This document shows positions 1 through 7,270 of a stretch of 14,720 nucleotides of DNA, in pieces. Each line of letters begins with the position of its first letter. The stretch's first letter is position 1. The stretch is from NCBI GenBank assembly GCA_965120415.1, contig CBCPNA010000060.1, positions 1 to 14,720 of the forward strand. The letters run 5' to 3'. Origin of the DNA: CBCPNA01 sp965120415 (GTDB lineage: Bacteria > Bacillota > Clostridia > Lachnospirales > CAG-274). The position numbers were made by a program, and so were the translations under genes. The notes beneath the pieces are model-generated. The model was not told where the DNA came from. It did no database searches and saw nothing but the letters and a program-made list of their open reading frames with translations.

Positions 1-1
1 A

Positions 2-115
2 AATACTACTTCAGAAATCATGCATGATATTTCTGAAGAAGATTTAAAATATTTGGAATTAACAGAAAAGATAGAATATTTAACAACGCTTGTTGAAATG
101 CAAGGGGAGGTATAA
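2..115 (+). CDS. C-terminal fragment of a phage-type protein (5' end outside window)
   Basis: An open frame runs in from the left edge and ends at TAA 113-115, giving about 37 residues that finish ...LTEKIEYLTTLVEMQGEV. The fragment is acidic and helical in character. The GGGGAGG that forms its last codons is also the ribosome binding site of the next gene, whose ATG lies 2 nt after this stop, so the two are translationally linked. A short acidic C-terminus directly ahead of an XkdX-like gene is the arrangement I know from tail or baseplate modules of clostridial prophages, so this is probably the end of a phage structural gene. The fragment is too short to name the family. Confidence 0.5.
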   Translation, partial: NTTSEIMHDISEEDLKYLELTEKIEYLTTLVEMQGEV

Positions 116-117
116 AA

Positions 118-267
118 ATGTATGATACTTTAAAAACATTAATTGAAAACAATAGATATACAAAAACAGAGATACAAAAAAAGCTAAATGTATATTTAAA
201 AGCTGCTAAGATAACAGAAGAAGAATATACAGAACTTATAGGGCTTATAAATGACGAAGGGGCTTAA
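118..267 (+). CDS. Small XkdX-like phage protein
   Basis: This complete 49-residue gene starts at ATG 118, with the strong site GGGGAGG at 104-110 placed 7 nt upstream. The product begins MYDTLKTLIENNRYTKTEI and continues with a K-I-T-E-E-E-Y motif near residues 32-38. That pattern (a tyrosine near the N-terminus, then a short helix, then 'KITEEEY.EL') is typical of the small XkdX family found late in the tail module of Firmicute prophages, just before the holin/lysin genes. Its function is not established. No holin or lysin follows on this side; the next gene is a chromosomal-type nitroreductase in the opposite direction. This suggests a prophage edge or an eroded prophage. The family assignment is from pattern memory only. 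Confidence 0.6.
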   Translation: MYDTLKTLIENNRYTKTEIQKKLNVYLKAAKITEEEYTELIGLINDEGA

Positions 268-440
268 AATGCTTCTTTTTATTTTTACGTTTTTTTAGAA
301 AAAATAAAATTTCTTTTAATTTTTTAAAACTAGAGAAGGAGCAGGAAGAAGAGTTTTGAAAAATTTTACAAACTTTAGGAAAGGAAAAATTAAAAATGTT
401 TTAAAATATTTTTAATGATACTTGTAAGTAAAAATTTTTA
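268..440. other. AT-rich gap without a supported gene, holding one long inverted repeat
   Basis: Between the phage-like gene and the nitroreductase there is no open frame with a credible start. A 14-bp inverted repeat, 318-331 paired with 352-365 (one G-U pair), encloses a purine-rich 20-nt loop that includes AAGGAG. A 16-nt perfect palindrome with no loop lies at 427-442 and overlaps the nitroreductase stop. Neither looks like a classical terminator, because the arms are almost pure A/T and there is no following T-run. Confidence 0.4.
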
Positions 441-1280
441 CTAAGTTAAAATTCTCCATGAAAATAAATATTTCATATTATCTGGTGCTGTAATATCTAT
501 TTTAGAAAGTCTGATAAAATTTCCTTGAAGATTTTTTTCTATAGTGGCTAAATGAAAATGACATGCCCCAATACCGACATCAAGCCTTTGTAAATCGTAA
601 GGAAATTTTGGTTTTGGATTAGCTTCTCTATAAAAATGAAATGCATCATTATGGTAAATAACTCGCCAAGGCTGACGGTTTACGGCAGAAGGGGCAAGGC
701 GAAGCATTTCTAAAGCAAAAGCATATTCTTCTACTTTAGTTTTAGTAAGTGGGGTAATAAAGTCATTTTCAAAAAATAATTCATTCCATTGCTTACGCTC
801 ATTTGATTTTCCCATTTTACGAAATAAGGTATCTATAAATGTAGTTTTATCTGCTGGATAACCGATAGGAGAAACAATAGGAAAGATATGCCCTTCTTTA
901 ATATTTATAGCGTTAGAAAATTGTTCACGGTTAAAAGTGCCGGCAAGCCAGCATGTACCAAGCCCCATATCTGTAGCAGTAAGCACTAGCTTTTCAAAAG
1001 TATATCCTACAGCTTCCATTGCTGTTTCTGTATTTTCTACAGTGATGCATAAAAAAGTGTTAGCTCCATTGATTACCCCATATGTACCTAGTTTTTCTGT
1101 GTTAGTTCCTTGTTTAGTTTCTAATAGATGTATTTGCATATTTGCTGGAAAGGGTGTTTTTTCATTTTGTAATTTGTCTATATATGCTAAAATAGCATCT
1201 TTATCCTTTTGAGATAATGCACGGTTTTCATATGAGCGTATGCTTTTCCGTTTTGTTATTGTTTGTTCTACATTAAACAT
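441..1280 (-). CDS. TM-type nitroreductase family protein (FMN oxidoreductase)
   Basis: The product, about 279 residues, is a flavin (FMN) oxidoreductase of the putative TM nitroreductase family, predicted to use NAD(P)H; the substrate is unknown. Near the N-terminus is TKRKSIRSYENRALS, the R-S-I-R-x-Y motif of nitroreductases. The middle has GYTFEKLVLTATDMGLGTCWLAG, and the second half repeats the fold with LAPSAVNRQPWRVIY and the segment GIGACHFHLA. This two-half layout fits the TM-nitroreductase type rather than the common 200-residue type. An in-frame ATG lies at 1295, but GGAGG overlaps that codon and sits 8 nt before the ATG at 1280, so translation should start at 1280 (MFNVEQ...). Its upstream gap of about 250 nt separates it from the flavodoxin on the same strand, so it is probably transcribed from its own promoter. 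Confidence 0.85.
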   Translation of the reverse strand: MFNVEQTITKRKSIRSYENRALSQKDKDAILAYIDKLQNEKTPFPANMQIHLLETKQGTNTEKLGTYGVINGANTFLCITVENTETAMEAVGYTFEKLVLTATDMGLGTCWLAGTFNREQFSNAINIKEGHIFPIVSPIGYPADKTTFIDTLFRKMGKSNERKQWNELFFENDFITPLTKTKVEEYAFALEMLRLAPSAVNRQPWRVIYHNDAFHFYREANPKPKFPYDLQRLDVGIGACHFHLATIEKNLQGNFIRLSKIDITAPDNMKYLFSWRILT

Positions 1281-1428
1281 CTTTATTTCCTCCATTATTT
1301 TTTTAATAAAAATTAATCAACTTATGATTTTAATATAAAAGTAATTTATATACTTATTGCCCAAAATCTAAATAGCCATGTTTGGTAAAGCTATTAAGAG
1401 CAAAGATTATATACAAGGGGCTTATATA

Positions 1429-1460
1429 TTAGCCTTAATCTAATGTAAGGTGATTATAAT
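1429..1460 (+). promoter_or_regulatory. Possible MerR-type operator/promoter (dyad inside a long spacer)
   Basis: CCTTA at 1433-1437 and TAAGG at 1446-1450 form a dyad with an 8-nt centre. It is immediately followed by a perfect TATAAT at 1455-1460. A weak -35 (TTAGCC, 1429-1434) would leave a 20-nt spacer with the dyad centred in it. That arrangement is characteristic of promoters controlled by MerR-family activators. It would fire rightward, where no plus-strand gene lies. The dyad also sits about 150 nt upstream of the minus-strand nitroreductase. The -35 match is poor and the arms are short. Confidence 0.25.
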
Positions 1461-1530
1461 ATATAAACTTTATTTAAATACAATTTTTATATGCATATAT
1501 ATATATCTATCCATTAAAGTAGTAATAATT

Positions 1531-1950
1531 TTATTTAGATAAGGTTTTAACTATATTTTGGGCAAATAAAGCCACTTTTTGGCAGTCCTCTTCATCAGGC
1601 TTATTTTTATTAAATATTGTAAAAGAACCCTTGCAAGCAAATTCTTCTTTAGCTAGAGGTATATTCTTTTTTTCAAGCTGTTTAGCAACTTGCTTATAAG
1701 TAGATTTAACAAATGCTGCAGTGCTAAAATTAACAACTTTTCCTACGTTTACATTAATGTTTTTTATAAATTTTTTCATTTCATTATCTATATCAAAACC
1801 ATATACAGAGCTACCAAGAAACAAAATATCGACATCTTCTGTTAGTGGATTGGAGATTGTTTTGGCATCTACCCCAACTGCTTTTGCGATTGCATCGGCT
1901 AGTTTTTTTGTATTACCACCTTTTGTGTAATAACGTATAGCTAATTTCAT
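1531..1950 (-). CDS. Flavodoxin family protein
   Basis: A 139-residue cytoplasmic electron-transfer or FMN-binding protein. The N-terminal beta strand and phosphate loop read IRYYTKGGNTKKLADAIA (residues 4-21), matching the T-x-G-N-T loop that grips FMN phosphate in flavodoxins. A second flavin-contact loop follows at LFLGSSVYGFDI (residues 43-54). The length is at the short end of the flavodoxin family. Translation starts at ATG 1950, with AAGGAG about 9 nt upstream. A strong extended -10 promoter lies just ahead (1984-2012). The neighbouring nitroreductase is also a flavoprotein, but the 250-nt gap with its own signals argues against one operon. The redox partner cannot be deduced. Confidence 0.85.
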   Translation of the reverse strand: MKLAIRYYTKGGNTKKLADAIAKAVGVDAKTISNPLTEDVDILFLGSSVYGFDIDNEMKKFIKNINVNVGKVVNFSTAAFVKSTYKQVAKQLEKKNIPLAKEEFACKGSFTIFNKNKPDEEDCQKVALFAQNIVKTLSK

Positions 1951-1983
1951 TTTAAATTTCTCCTTTTGTATTAATTTTTATTT

Positions 1984-2012
1984 ATTATAGCATAAAAAGG
2001 TAAAGTTTTAAA
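1984..2012 (-). promoter_or_regulatory. Extended -10 sigma-A promoter for the flavodoxin gene
   Basis: Read on the minus strand, TGCTATAAT (1984-1992) is a perfect TATAAT with the extended TGn element. It lies 17 nt downstream of TTTAAA (2007-2012), a 4/6 match to the -35 consensus. It lies 34 nt upstream of the flavodoxin start codon, which fits a short leader. Confidence 0.6.
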
Positions 2013-2088
2013 TCTAATATTGCAAATGTTTATATATTAATTATATTACAAAAAGTCAATAATCTAAATTATCATTAATATTATGCTT

Positions 2089-2775
2089 TTATACATTTAA
2101 CAAATCTAGTTTATTTTGAATATCTTCTTTTGTAATCGTATTTAAAGCAGTAATATTACAATTATTAGCAAGATTTAAATATTCTAAAGCTTTATTAGTA
2201 TTATTAAAGCTTTCTTCTATAAGAGCTAGATAATAAAGGCTATCAGGCAAATTAGGATTTAGGCTTATAGCTTTTAAAAAATATTCTTGAGCCTTTTTTA
2301 AATCGTTTTGCATAAAATATATTTGCCCTAGATTATCAAAAGCAGAGGCGTAAGTGGGGTTATCTTTTATAACGTCATTAGAAAGCTTTAGCGATTTTTC
2401 ATAATCTTTTTTTAGCATATAAAAATAAGCAAGGGTTGTTAAAGATTCTGGATTTATATATTCATAATCATTTTTTAAATTTTCTAATAAGCTTATAGCT
2501 TTATCTAAATTATCTAGCTTCCAATAACAGCTAGCCATTGCTAAAATAATAAGCTTTTTTAAAATAACTTTTTTATTTAAGTTATCTGTTTTTTTTAATA
2601 AAGCTAGAGCATCTTCAAATTGCCCTTTTTGTAACAAAATAATAGAATAGTTATATAAAGCATCAATATTTTTTGTATTATATTTTAAAGCAAGCTCAAA
2701 ACATTTTTCTGCCTTTTGGGGGTTAAAAGCCTTTAAATAAATATTGCCAAAAAAGCCGGATAAATATCCTATCAT
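2089..2775 (-). CDS. Tetratricopeptide repeat (TPR) protein
   Basis: A 228-residue protein built almost entirely of about five to six helical TPR units. Clear units are AEKCFELALKYNTKNIDALYNYSIILLQKGQFEDALALLKK, DKAISLLENLKNDYEYINPESLTTLAYFYMLKKDYEKSLKLS, and YASAFDNLGQIYFMQNDLKKAQEYFLKAISLNPNLPDSLYYLALIEESFNNTNKALEYL. These show the usual spacing of G/A/Y/A/P residues every 34. TPR arrays are protein-binding scaffolds, and no catalytic domain is present. The N-terminus (MIGYLSGFFGNIYLKAF) is mildly hydrophobic but too short to be sure of an anchor. GAGGTG lies 7 nt before ATG 2775. The gene follows ytaF by 59 nt on the same strand without an obvious terminator, so the two are probably cotranscribed. 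The partner is unknown. Confidence 0.85.
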   Translation of the reverse strand: MIGYLSGFFGNIYLKAFNPQKAEKCFELALKYNTKNIDALYNYSIILLQKGQFEDALALLKKTDNLNKKVILKKLIILAMASCYWKLDNLDKAISLLENLKNDYEYINPESLTTLAYFYMLKKDYEKSLKLSNDVIKDNPTYASAFDNLGQIYFMQNDLKKAQEYFLKAISLNPNLPDSLYYLALIEESFNNTNKALEYLNLANNCNITALNTITKEDIQNKLDLLNV

Positions 2776-2834
2776 TTTTTCACCTCATATATATTTTATA
2801 TAGATTTTATCATTAATTAAAAGGATATGCAATA

Positions 2835-3497
2835 TTAATTATACATAAGCTTAAAAAAGGCAATAAATATTAATATAACCCCAGCTATAGCAGATGCATT
2901 AAATTTATCCAAAAATTTAAAATTAGCCTTTTTGCCTAAAAATTTGCCAAAAAATAAAAATGTAATTTGAAATAGCATAATAAATAAAGCTAATAAATAT
3001 TTATAAAAATTTAGATGAGATACGGATATACAAATGCCTATGCAGTCTATAGAAAGAGCAATACCTAAAAAAAACGCCTCTTTGTAATCTATTTTTAAAG
3101 AGTTGTCTAAATCTGAAGAAATAGGGTCTTTTATTATATTAATTGTTATACCTAAACACTTTATAAAAAAAGAATATGTTTTATTTTTGCTAATATTTGT
3201 ATTTTTTACATTTATTGTAGCTATATTTTTATTTTCTGGTTCTAGCCCTTTTTTTATCATAAAAATTCCTAAAAGTATTAATATTAAAATGCTTATAAAA
3301 TATGTTACCTTTTCTGAAAAGATTAAAGATAAAATATTGCCAAGGCTAAGAGATACAATAGAAAAAGATAAAGATATTAAAGATACTATAACGATAGATA
3401 AAATACTTATTTTTATTTTTCTTATACCATAAGAAAACCCAATACCTAAAGAATCTATGCTAGCAGCAAAAGCTAAAAGTATTAATTGTAAAAACAA
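2835..3497 (-). CDS. ytaF: Sporulation membrane protein YtaF
   Basis: A six-helix membrane protein of about 220 residues related to the MntP manganese-efflux family and found mainly in endospore formers. Two hydrophobic halves each carry an acidic motif: AFAASIDSLGIGFSYGIRK near the N-terminus and FLGIALSIDCIGICIS in the second half. The linker ends with DPISSDLDNSLKIDYKEA, which resembles the 'DPxxADxDxSGxIxxxEA' stretch that distinguishes YtaF from MntP. Its transported ion and its sporulation role are not firmly known. The open frame extends to a TTG at 3515, but GAGGTG (3504-3509) lies inside that extension and 6 nt ahead of the TTG at 3497, so 3497 is the better start (MFLQLILLAF...). 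It heads a probable operon with the TPR gene and diverges from the calcium ATPase. Confidence 0.8.
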   Translation of the reverse strand: MFLQLILLAFAASIDSLGIGFSYGIRKIKISILSIVIVSLISLSFSIVSLSLGNILSLIFSEKVTYFISILILILLGIFMIKKGLEPENKNIATINVKNTNISKNKTYSFFIKCLGITINIIKDPISSDLDNSLKIDYKEAFFLGIALSIDCIGICISVSHLNFYKYLLALFIMLFQITFLFFGKFLGKKANFKFLDKFNASAIAGVILIFIAFFKLMYN

Positions 3498-3623
3498 ATA
3501 TATCACCTCTATCAATTTTATTTTATAATATGCAAATTTTTAAAAAATGTTAATTTATTAGGTATAAATTTATAGCTTGTATAATAAAATGTTTATAAAA
3601 TATCAAAAGATAGGAGTTTTTTA

Positions 3624-6197
3624 ATGAATTATCATGCAAAAAGCAATACAGAAACGCTAGTAAGGCTAGAAACAGATGAAAACAATGGTCTTTTGGATAC
3701 AGAGGTAAAAAAAAGACAAGAAAAATTTGGCTATAATGAAATAAAAAATAAAAAGCAAAAAAGCAATATATCAAAATTTTTGGCACAATTTAACGATTTT
3801 ATGGTAATAACTCTTTTGATAGCAGGGCTTATATCTTTTATAACAAGTATTATAAAAGGAGAAAAAGATTTTTTTGATTCTATAATAATAATATTTATTG
3901 TTATATTAAACGCTATTTTTAGTTTTTTGCAAGAAAATAAGGCAGAAAAAGCTTTAGAAGAGCTAAAAAAGCTAAAAAGCCCTAAAACAAATGTTATAAG
4001 AAATGGTATTTTGCAAAAAATTGATAGTACAAGCCTTGTTGTTGGAGATATTATCTTCATAAATGCTGGAGATTATGTTGCGGCAGATGCAAGGATATTA
4101 AAGGCTAATAACCTAAAGGTAGAAGAGGCTAACTTAACAGGAGAAAGCATAGCTATAGAAAAGACAGAAGAGCTTATACAAAAAGAAGACATAGGTATAC
4201 ATAATAAAAAGAACATGGTATTTTCAGGCAGCAATGTTGTGGCTGGTAATGCTAAGGCGGTTGTTGTTGCTATAGGTATGGATACAGAAATAGGTAAAAT
4301 AGCAAATATGATTATAAATACAGAAGAAAAACAAACTAATTTGCAAAAAAAGTTAAATCAGACAGGTAAAATATTATCTATAATAGCTTTATTTATATGT
4401 GTTTTAATATTTTTTATAGGTATACTTAAAAATATTAAGCCGTTTGAAATGTTTATGACATCTATAAGCCTTGCTGTAGCGGCTATACCAGAGGGGCTAC
4501 CTAGCATTGTGACTATAATGCTTGCTATAGGGGTATTTAAGATGGTAAAGCAAAACGCTATTGTAAGAAAGATGCCAGCGGTAGAATCTTTAGGGGCAGC
4601 AACCGTTATATGTACAGACAAAACAGGTACGCTTACGCAAAACAAGATGACTGTTGTTAAATACAAAAGCCAAAATAAAGATATGCTATGCACTGCTTTA
4701 GCTGTTTGTAACAGCGTGGCTATAGATAAAAAGGTGATAGGGGAGCCAACAGAAGTTGCTTTAGTCAATTTTGCTATAAAAAATGGCTTTAATAAAAATG
4801 AAGTGCTAAAAAGATTTCCTTTTTTATTTGAAATATCTTTTAATTCTGAGAGAAAGCTAATGTCTACAATACATAAAGATGATAAAGGGTATAAAATATT
4901 TACAAAAGGGGCTTTAGATATTTTGCTAGAAAAATGTACATATTATTATGAAAATTATGAAAAAAAGCTTTTAACAGAAAGTAAGAAAAAAGATATTTTA
5001 AGAGAAAATATGCAGATGACAAAAGAGGCTTTAAGGGTAATAGCCGTAGCCTTTAAAGATACGGATAAAGCTAGCAAAAACGATAAAAACATAGAAAACA
5101 ATCTTATTTTTTTAGGGCTTGTTGGTATGATAGACCCACCAAGGAAGGAAGTTTTTGATGCTATAAAGTGTTGCCATGATGCGGGCATAAAAACTGTTAT
5201 GATAACAGGCGACCATGTAGAAACAGCAAAAGCTATAGGCAAAAAAGTCGGACTTTTTTTGGAAGATGGTATTTGTATAACAGGAAGTAAGCTAGATAAT
5301 ATGACAGATAAAGAGCTTGCCCAAAATATACAAAATTATAGTATATTTGCAAGGGTAAGCCCAGCTCATAAAGTAAGGATAGTTAAAGCATTTAAAGCAA
5401 ATGATGAAATAGTGGCTATGACAGGTGATGGAGTTAACGATGCGCCAGCTTTAAAAGAGGCGGATATAGGATGCGCTATGGGACTTAGCGGTACAGAGGT
5501 TGCAAAAGGAGCAAGCGACATAATTTTGGCAGATGACAACTTTTCTACTATAGTTTATGCTATAAAAGAAGGACGTGGTATATATCAAAATATTAAAAAA
5601 TCTGTACATTTTTTAATATCAAGTAATATAGGAGAAATAGTTACAATTTTTTTTGCTTTAATAATTGGATATTTAGCCCCACTTTCGCCTATACATCTTT
5701 TATGGATAAATCTTATAACCGATTGTTTACCGGCTATTGCTCTTAGCGTTTCTCCTAACGACAAAGATTTGATGCAAAAAAGGGTAAAAAGGATAGAAAA
5801 AGGCTTGTTTGAAAAATATGTATGGCTTAAAATTTTTTTAGAAGGTATTTTGATAGGGACACTTGCCTTAATAGCTTATATAATAGGTATATATTATTTT
5901 AACGAAGAAAGTATAGCAAAAACAATGACTTTTGCAACACTTAGTATATCACAGCTAGTGCATTCTTTTAATCTTAAATCAGAAAAGAGTATATTTAATG
6001 CAGAACTATTTAATAACAAATATTTAATATTTGCATTTATAATAGGTATAATATTACAAGCAGTTGTTATAATGATACCATTTTTAGCAAATATATTTGG
6101 GGTAAGCTATTTAAGCTATATGCAATGGAGTATAGTTTTAATTTTAAGCCTTATGCCTTTAGCTGTAGTAGAGCTTGAAAAAAAATTTACAAAATAA
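3624..6197 (+). CDS. P2-type calcium-transporting ATPase
   Basis: An 857-residue integral membrane pump that would move Ca2+ out of the cytoplasm using ATP. The expected order is intact: N-terminal cation ATPase domain; TGES actuator loop (T172-S175); PEGLP in TM4 (289-293, E290); the phosphorylated Asp in DKTGTLT (D332); KGA in the nucleotide domain; TGDH (528-531); and TGDGVNDAP from 600. Ca2+-site residues N668 and E671 in TM5 (SSNIGE) and N696, T699 and D700 in TM6 (NLITD) match SERCA site II. TM8 (FATLSISQLVHSFN) lacks the extra Glu of SERCA, so a single Ca2+ site as in PMR1/SPCA pumps is likely. AGGAG lies 8 nt before ATG 3624. A TATAAT at 3580-3585 may be the -10, but no good -35 accompanies it. 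Two decayed copies of the gene's 3' end follow it directly. Confidence 0.93.
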   Translation: MNYHAKSNTETLVRLETDENNGLLDTEVKKRQEKFGYNEIKNKKQKSNISKFLAQFNDFMVITLLIAGLISFITSIIKGEKDFFDSIIIIFIVILNAIFSFLQENKAEKALEELKKLKSPKTNVIRNGILQKIDSTSLVVGDIIFINAGDYVAADARILKANNLKVEEANLTGESIAIEKTEELIQKEDIGIHNKKNMVFSGSNVVAGNAKAVVVAIGMDTEIGKIANMIINTEEKQTNLQKKLNQTGKILSIIALFICVLIFFIGILKNIKPFEMFMTSISLAVAAIPEGLPSIVTIMLAIGVFKMVKQNAIVRKMPAVESLGAATVICTDKTGTLTQNKMTVVKYKSQNKDMLCTALAVCNSVAIDKKVIGEPTEVALVNFAIKNGFNKNEVLKRFPFLFEISFNSERKLMSTIHKDDKGYKIFTKGALDILLEKCTYYYENYEKKLLTESKKKDILRENMQMTKEALRVIAVAFKDTDKASKNDKNIENNLIFLGLVGMIDPPRKEVFDAIKCCHDAGIKTVMITGDHVETAKAIGKKVGLFLEDGICITGSKLDNMTDKELAQNIQNYSIFARVSPAHKVRIVKAFKANDEIVAMTGDGVNDAPALKEADIGCAMGLSGTEVAKGASDIILADDNFSTIVYAIKEGRGIYQNIKKSVHFLISSNIGEIVTIFFALIIGYLAPLSPIHLLWINLITDCLPAIALSVSPNDKDLMQKRVKRIEKGLFEKYVWLKIFLEGILIGTLALIAYIIGIYYFNEESIAKTMTFATLSISQLVHSFNLKSEKSIFNAELFNNKYLIFAFIIGIILQAVVIMIPFLANIFGVSYLSYMQWSIVLILSLMPLAVVELEKKFTK

Positions 6198-6224
6198 TAG
6201 TATCGCTTGCCTTTAAATTAGAAA

Positions 6225-6312
6225 AAGTGTATATAGCAATTTAAGTTATGTAAATATAGTAGATTTTAAAATTTTAAAAAAATTATAAAATAATACTATA
6301 TCTTACCCCCTT
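6225..6312 (+). pseudogene. Decayed copy of the 3' end of the calcium ATPase gene (first)
   Basis: This stretch aligns with the last ~90 nt of the intact ATPase and its flank (about 6108-6215). GCAATTTAAGTTATG (6237-6251) matches GCTATTTAAGCTATATG of the gene, followed by ATAGTAGATTTTAAAATTTTAA for the ATAGTTTTAATTTTAA segment. It ends AAAAAAATTATAAAATAATACTAT, against AAAAAAAATTTACAAAATAATAGTAT at the true gene end. It carries many C-to-T and G-to-A type changes and small indels and has no usable frame. It stops where the second remnant begins, with CTTACCCCCTTAC at 6302-6314. Confidence 0.6.
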
Positions 6313-6556
6313 ACTCATAATGATAAAGATTTAATGTAAAAAAGATAAAAAGGATAGAAAAAGCTTGTTTAAAAAATATGTATAGTTTAAATCTTTTTAT
6401 AAGGTATATTAATTATGAACAATTTTTTGGATAAGCTAAAGATGATATTAATGCAGAGTAGTTATGATGTACTTAGTTTTAATTTTAAATATTGTGTCTT
6501 TAGCTGTAGTAGAGCTTGAAAAAAATTATAAAATAATAGTATAACCTTACCCCTTA
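6310..6556 (+). pseudogene. Decayed, internally deleted copy of the calcium ATPase 3' region (second)
   Basis: Positions 6310-6405 align with 5749-5858 of the intact gene, the segment encoding SPNDKDLMQKRVKRIEKGLFEKYVW after TM6. The stretch AAAAAGGATAGAAAAA is identical, but the CAA of DLMQK has become TAA and one G is lost in GGCTTG. Positions 6428-6540 then align with the gene's last ~100 nt. This part includes an identical run from CTTTAGCTGTAGTAGAGC to the poly-A that follows (6489-6515 region). About 230-250 nt between the two segments are missing. The substitutions are mostly toward A/T. It is clearly derived from the ATPase and is no longer coding. Confidence 0.85.
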
Positions 6557-6596
6557 AAAGAGAATAATATATATTATATTATTTAGGGGGGTAAGG
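6545..6596 (+). promoter_or_regulatory. Hairpin that would cover the ribosome binding site of the BofC-like gene
   Basis: CCTTACCCC at 6545-6553 is perfectly complementary to GGGGTAAGG at 6588-6596. The latter is the G-rich Shine-Dalgarno region ending 1 nt before the TTG start at 6598. The loop is very AT-rich and contains a 12-nt palindrome (6565-6576). If the transcript starts upstream of 6545, the stem would mask the ribosome binding site. If it starts within the AT-rich loop, the site is free. The left arm derives from the tail of the decayed ATPase copy. Confidence 0.4.
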
Positions 6597-6597
6597 C

Positions 6598-7176
6598 TTG
6601 AAATTATTAAAATATACTTTTTTTACAATTGTTATACTTATTATGTGCTATTTTTCTAGCACTATAGGGTATAAAATATATAGCCCATCAAACGACAATT
6701 TTTATGTTGATACAGAAACACCAGAAAATATAATAAAAGAGAGTATAGAAAAAGAGGTAAATAGCCAAAATAAAAATGTAATAAACGAAAATACAAAAAT
6801 TGTTTATGAATATTATTATAAAGAAGATGACTATACAGAATATATAGAAGATACTCCATCTTATTTTTTAATAGGGCTTACAAGAGAACAGCTAGAAAAT
6901 AAATTGAAAGACTGGCAAATAAAATCTTTTTCAGAAGAAGAAGTTGTTATGCAAAAAATAATACAAAATGCAAAAACTTTAAAATATATAATAACCGAAT
7001 ATGAAGGGTATGTTGCTGTATTTTATATAGATAATCAAAATACAAAAATTTTAAAATATATAACAAAAACTCCAATTTTAAGCCTTTCAGAAGAAGAGCA
7101 AAAAAATATAAAAAACGGTATAGAAATAGAGGGTGAAGAAAAGCTTATAAGCATTTTACAAGATTATGAAAGCTAA
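6598..7176 (+). CDS. BofC-like C-terminal domain protein, membrane anchored
   Basis: A 192-residue protein with one N-terminal membrane segment (residues 4-24, KYTFFTIVILIMCYFSSTIGY). Then comes a Glu/Lys/Asn-rich linker, and an outside domain from about residue 86. That domain contains TLKYIITEYEGYVAVFYI and ends with TPILSLSEEEQKNIKNGIEIEGEEKLISILQDYES. The 'Y.G.VAV(F/Y)...LP.EEQ..L..GI.V...EEL..LLEDYES' pattern is the one I associate with the BofC C-terminal domain of clostridial proteins. In Bacillus, BofC acts in the intermembrane space to restrain SpoIVB during pro-sigma-K control. Whether this protein does the same is inference. The start is TTG at 6598 behind an AGGGGGG site (6585-6591). 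That site is part of a hairpin. Confidence 0.65.
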   Translation: MKLLKYTFFTIVILIMCYFSSTIGYKIYSPSNDNFYVDTETPENIIKESIEKEVNSQNKNVINENTKIVYEYYYKEDDYTEYIEDTPSYFLIGLTREQLENKLKDWQIKSFSEEEVVMQKIIQNAKTLKYIITEYEGYVAVFYIDNQNTKILKYITKTPILSLSEEEQKNIKNGIEIEGEEKLISILQDYES

Positions 7177-7255
7177 TACAAATATAAGTTGTACAAAAAT
7201 ACCAATAATTCACTTGAAAAATATTAAAAATTTGGCAACATTTTATATTGAAATG

Positions 7256-7264
7256 TGTTATAAT
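7256..7264 (+). promoter_or_regulatory. Extended -10 promoter of a candidate small RNA
   Basis: TGTTATAAT (7256-7264) is a perfect TATAAT with the extended TGn motif. No -35 hexamer lies at the standard distance; the closest, TTGGCA at 7232-7237, is 21 nt away. Transcription would begin near 7271, exactly at the foot of the first hairpin of the RNA. Confidence 0.5.
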
Positions 7265-7270
7265 TATACA

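Noticed and set aside
356..415. Tiny TTG-started ORF of 19 residues after the phage-like gene
   Set aside because: The AAGGAG at 336-341 is about 14 nt away, too far for good initiation, and the peptide resembles no family I recognise.
427..442. Palindrome overlapping the nitroreductase stop as a terminator
   Set aside because: It has no loop, is almost pure A/T and lacks a T-run, so a working terminator is unlikely.
1488..1506. TATATA run as a simple-sequence repeat of interest
   Set aside because: Short AT runs are expected by chance at this base composition, and nothing positions it at a gene start.
3103..3432. Open frame opposite ytaF (and similar long frames opposite other genes)
   Set aside because: These have no ribosome binding sites, show composition expected of complement strands of A/T-rich genes, and overlap genes with clear family motifs.
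6310..6410. A small new gene between the ATPase and the BofC-like gene
   Set aside because: The apparent similarity is to the ATPase itself, and the frame is broken by stops and indels.
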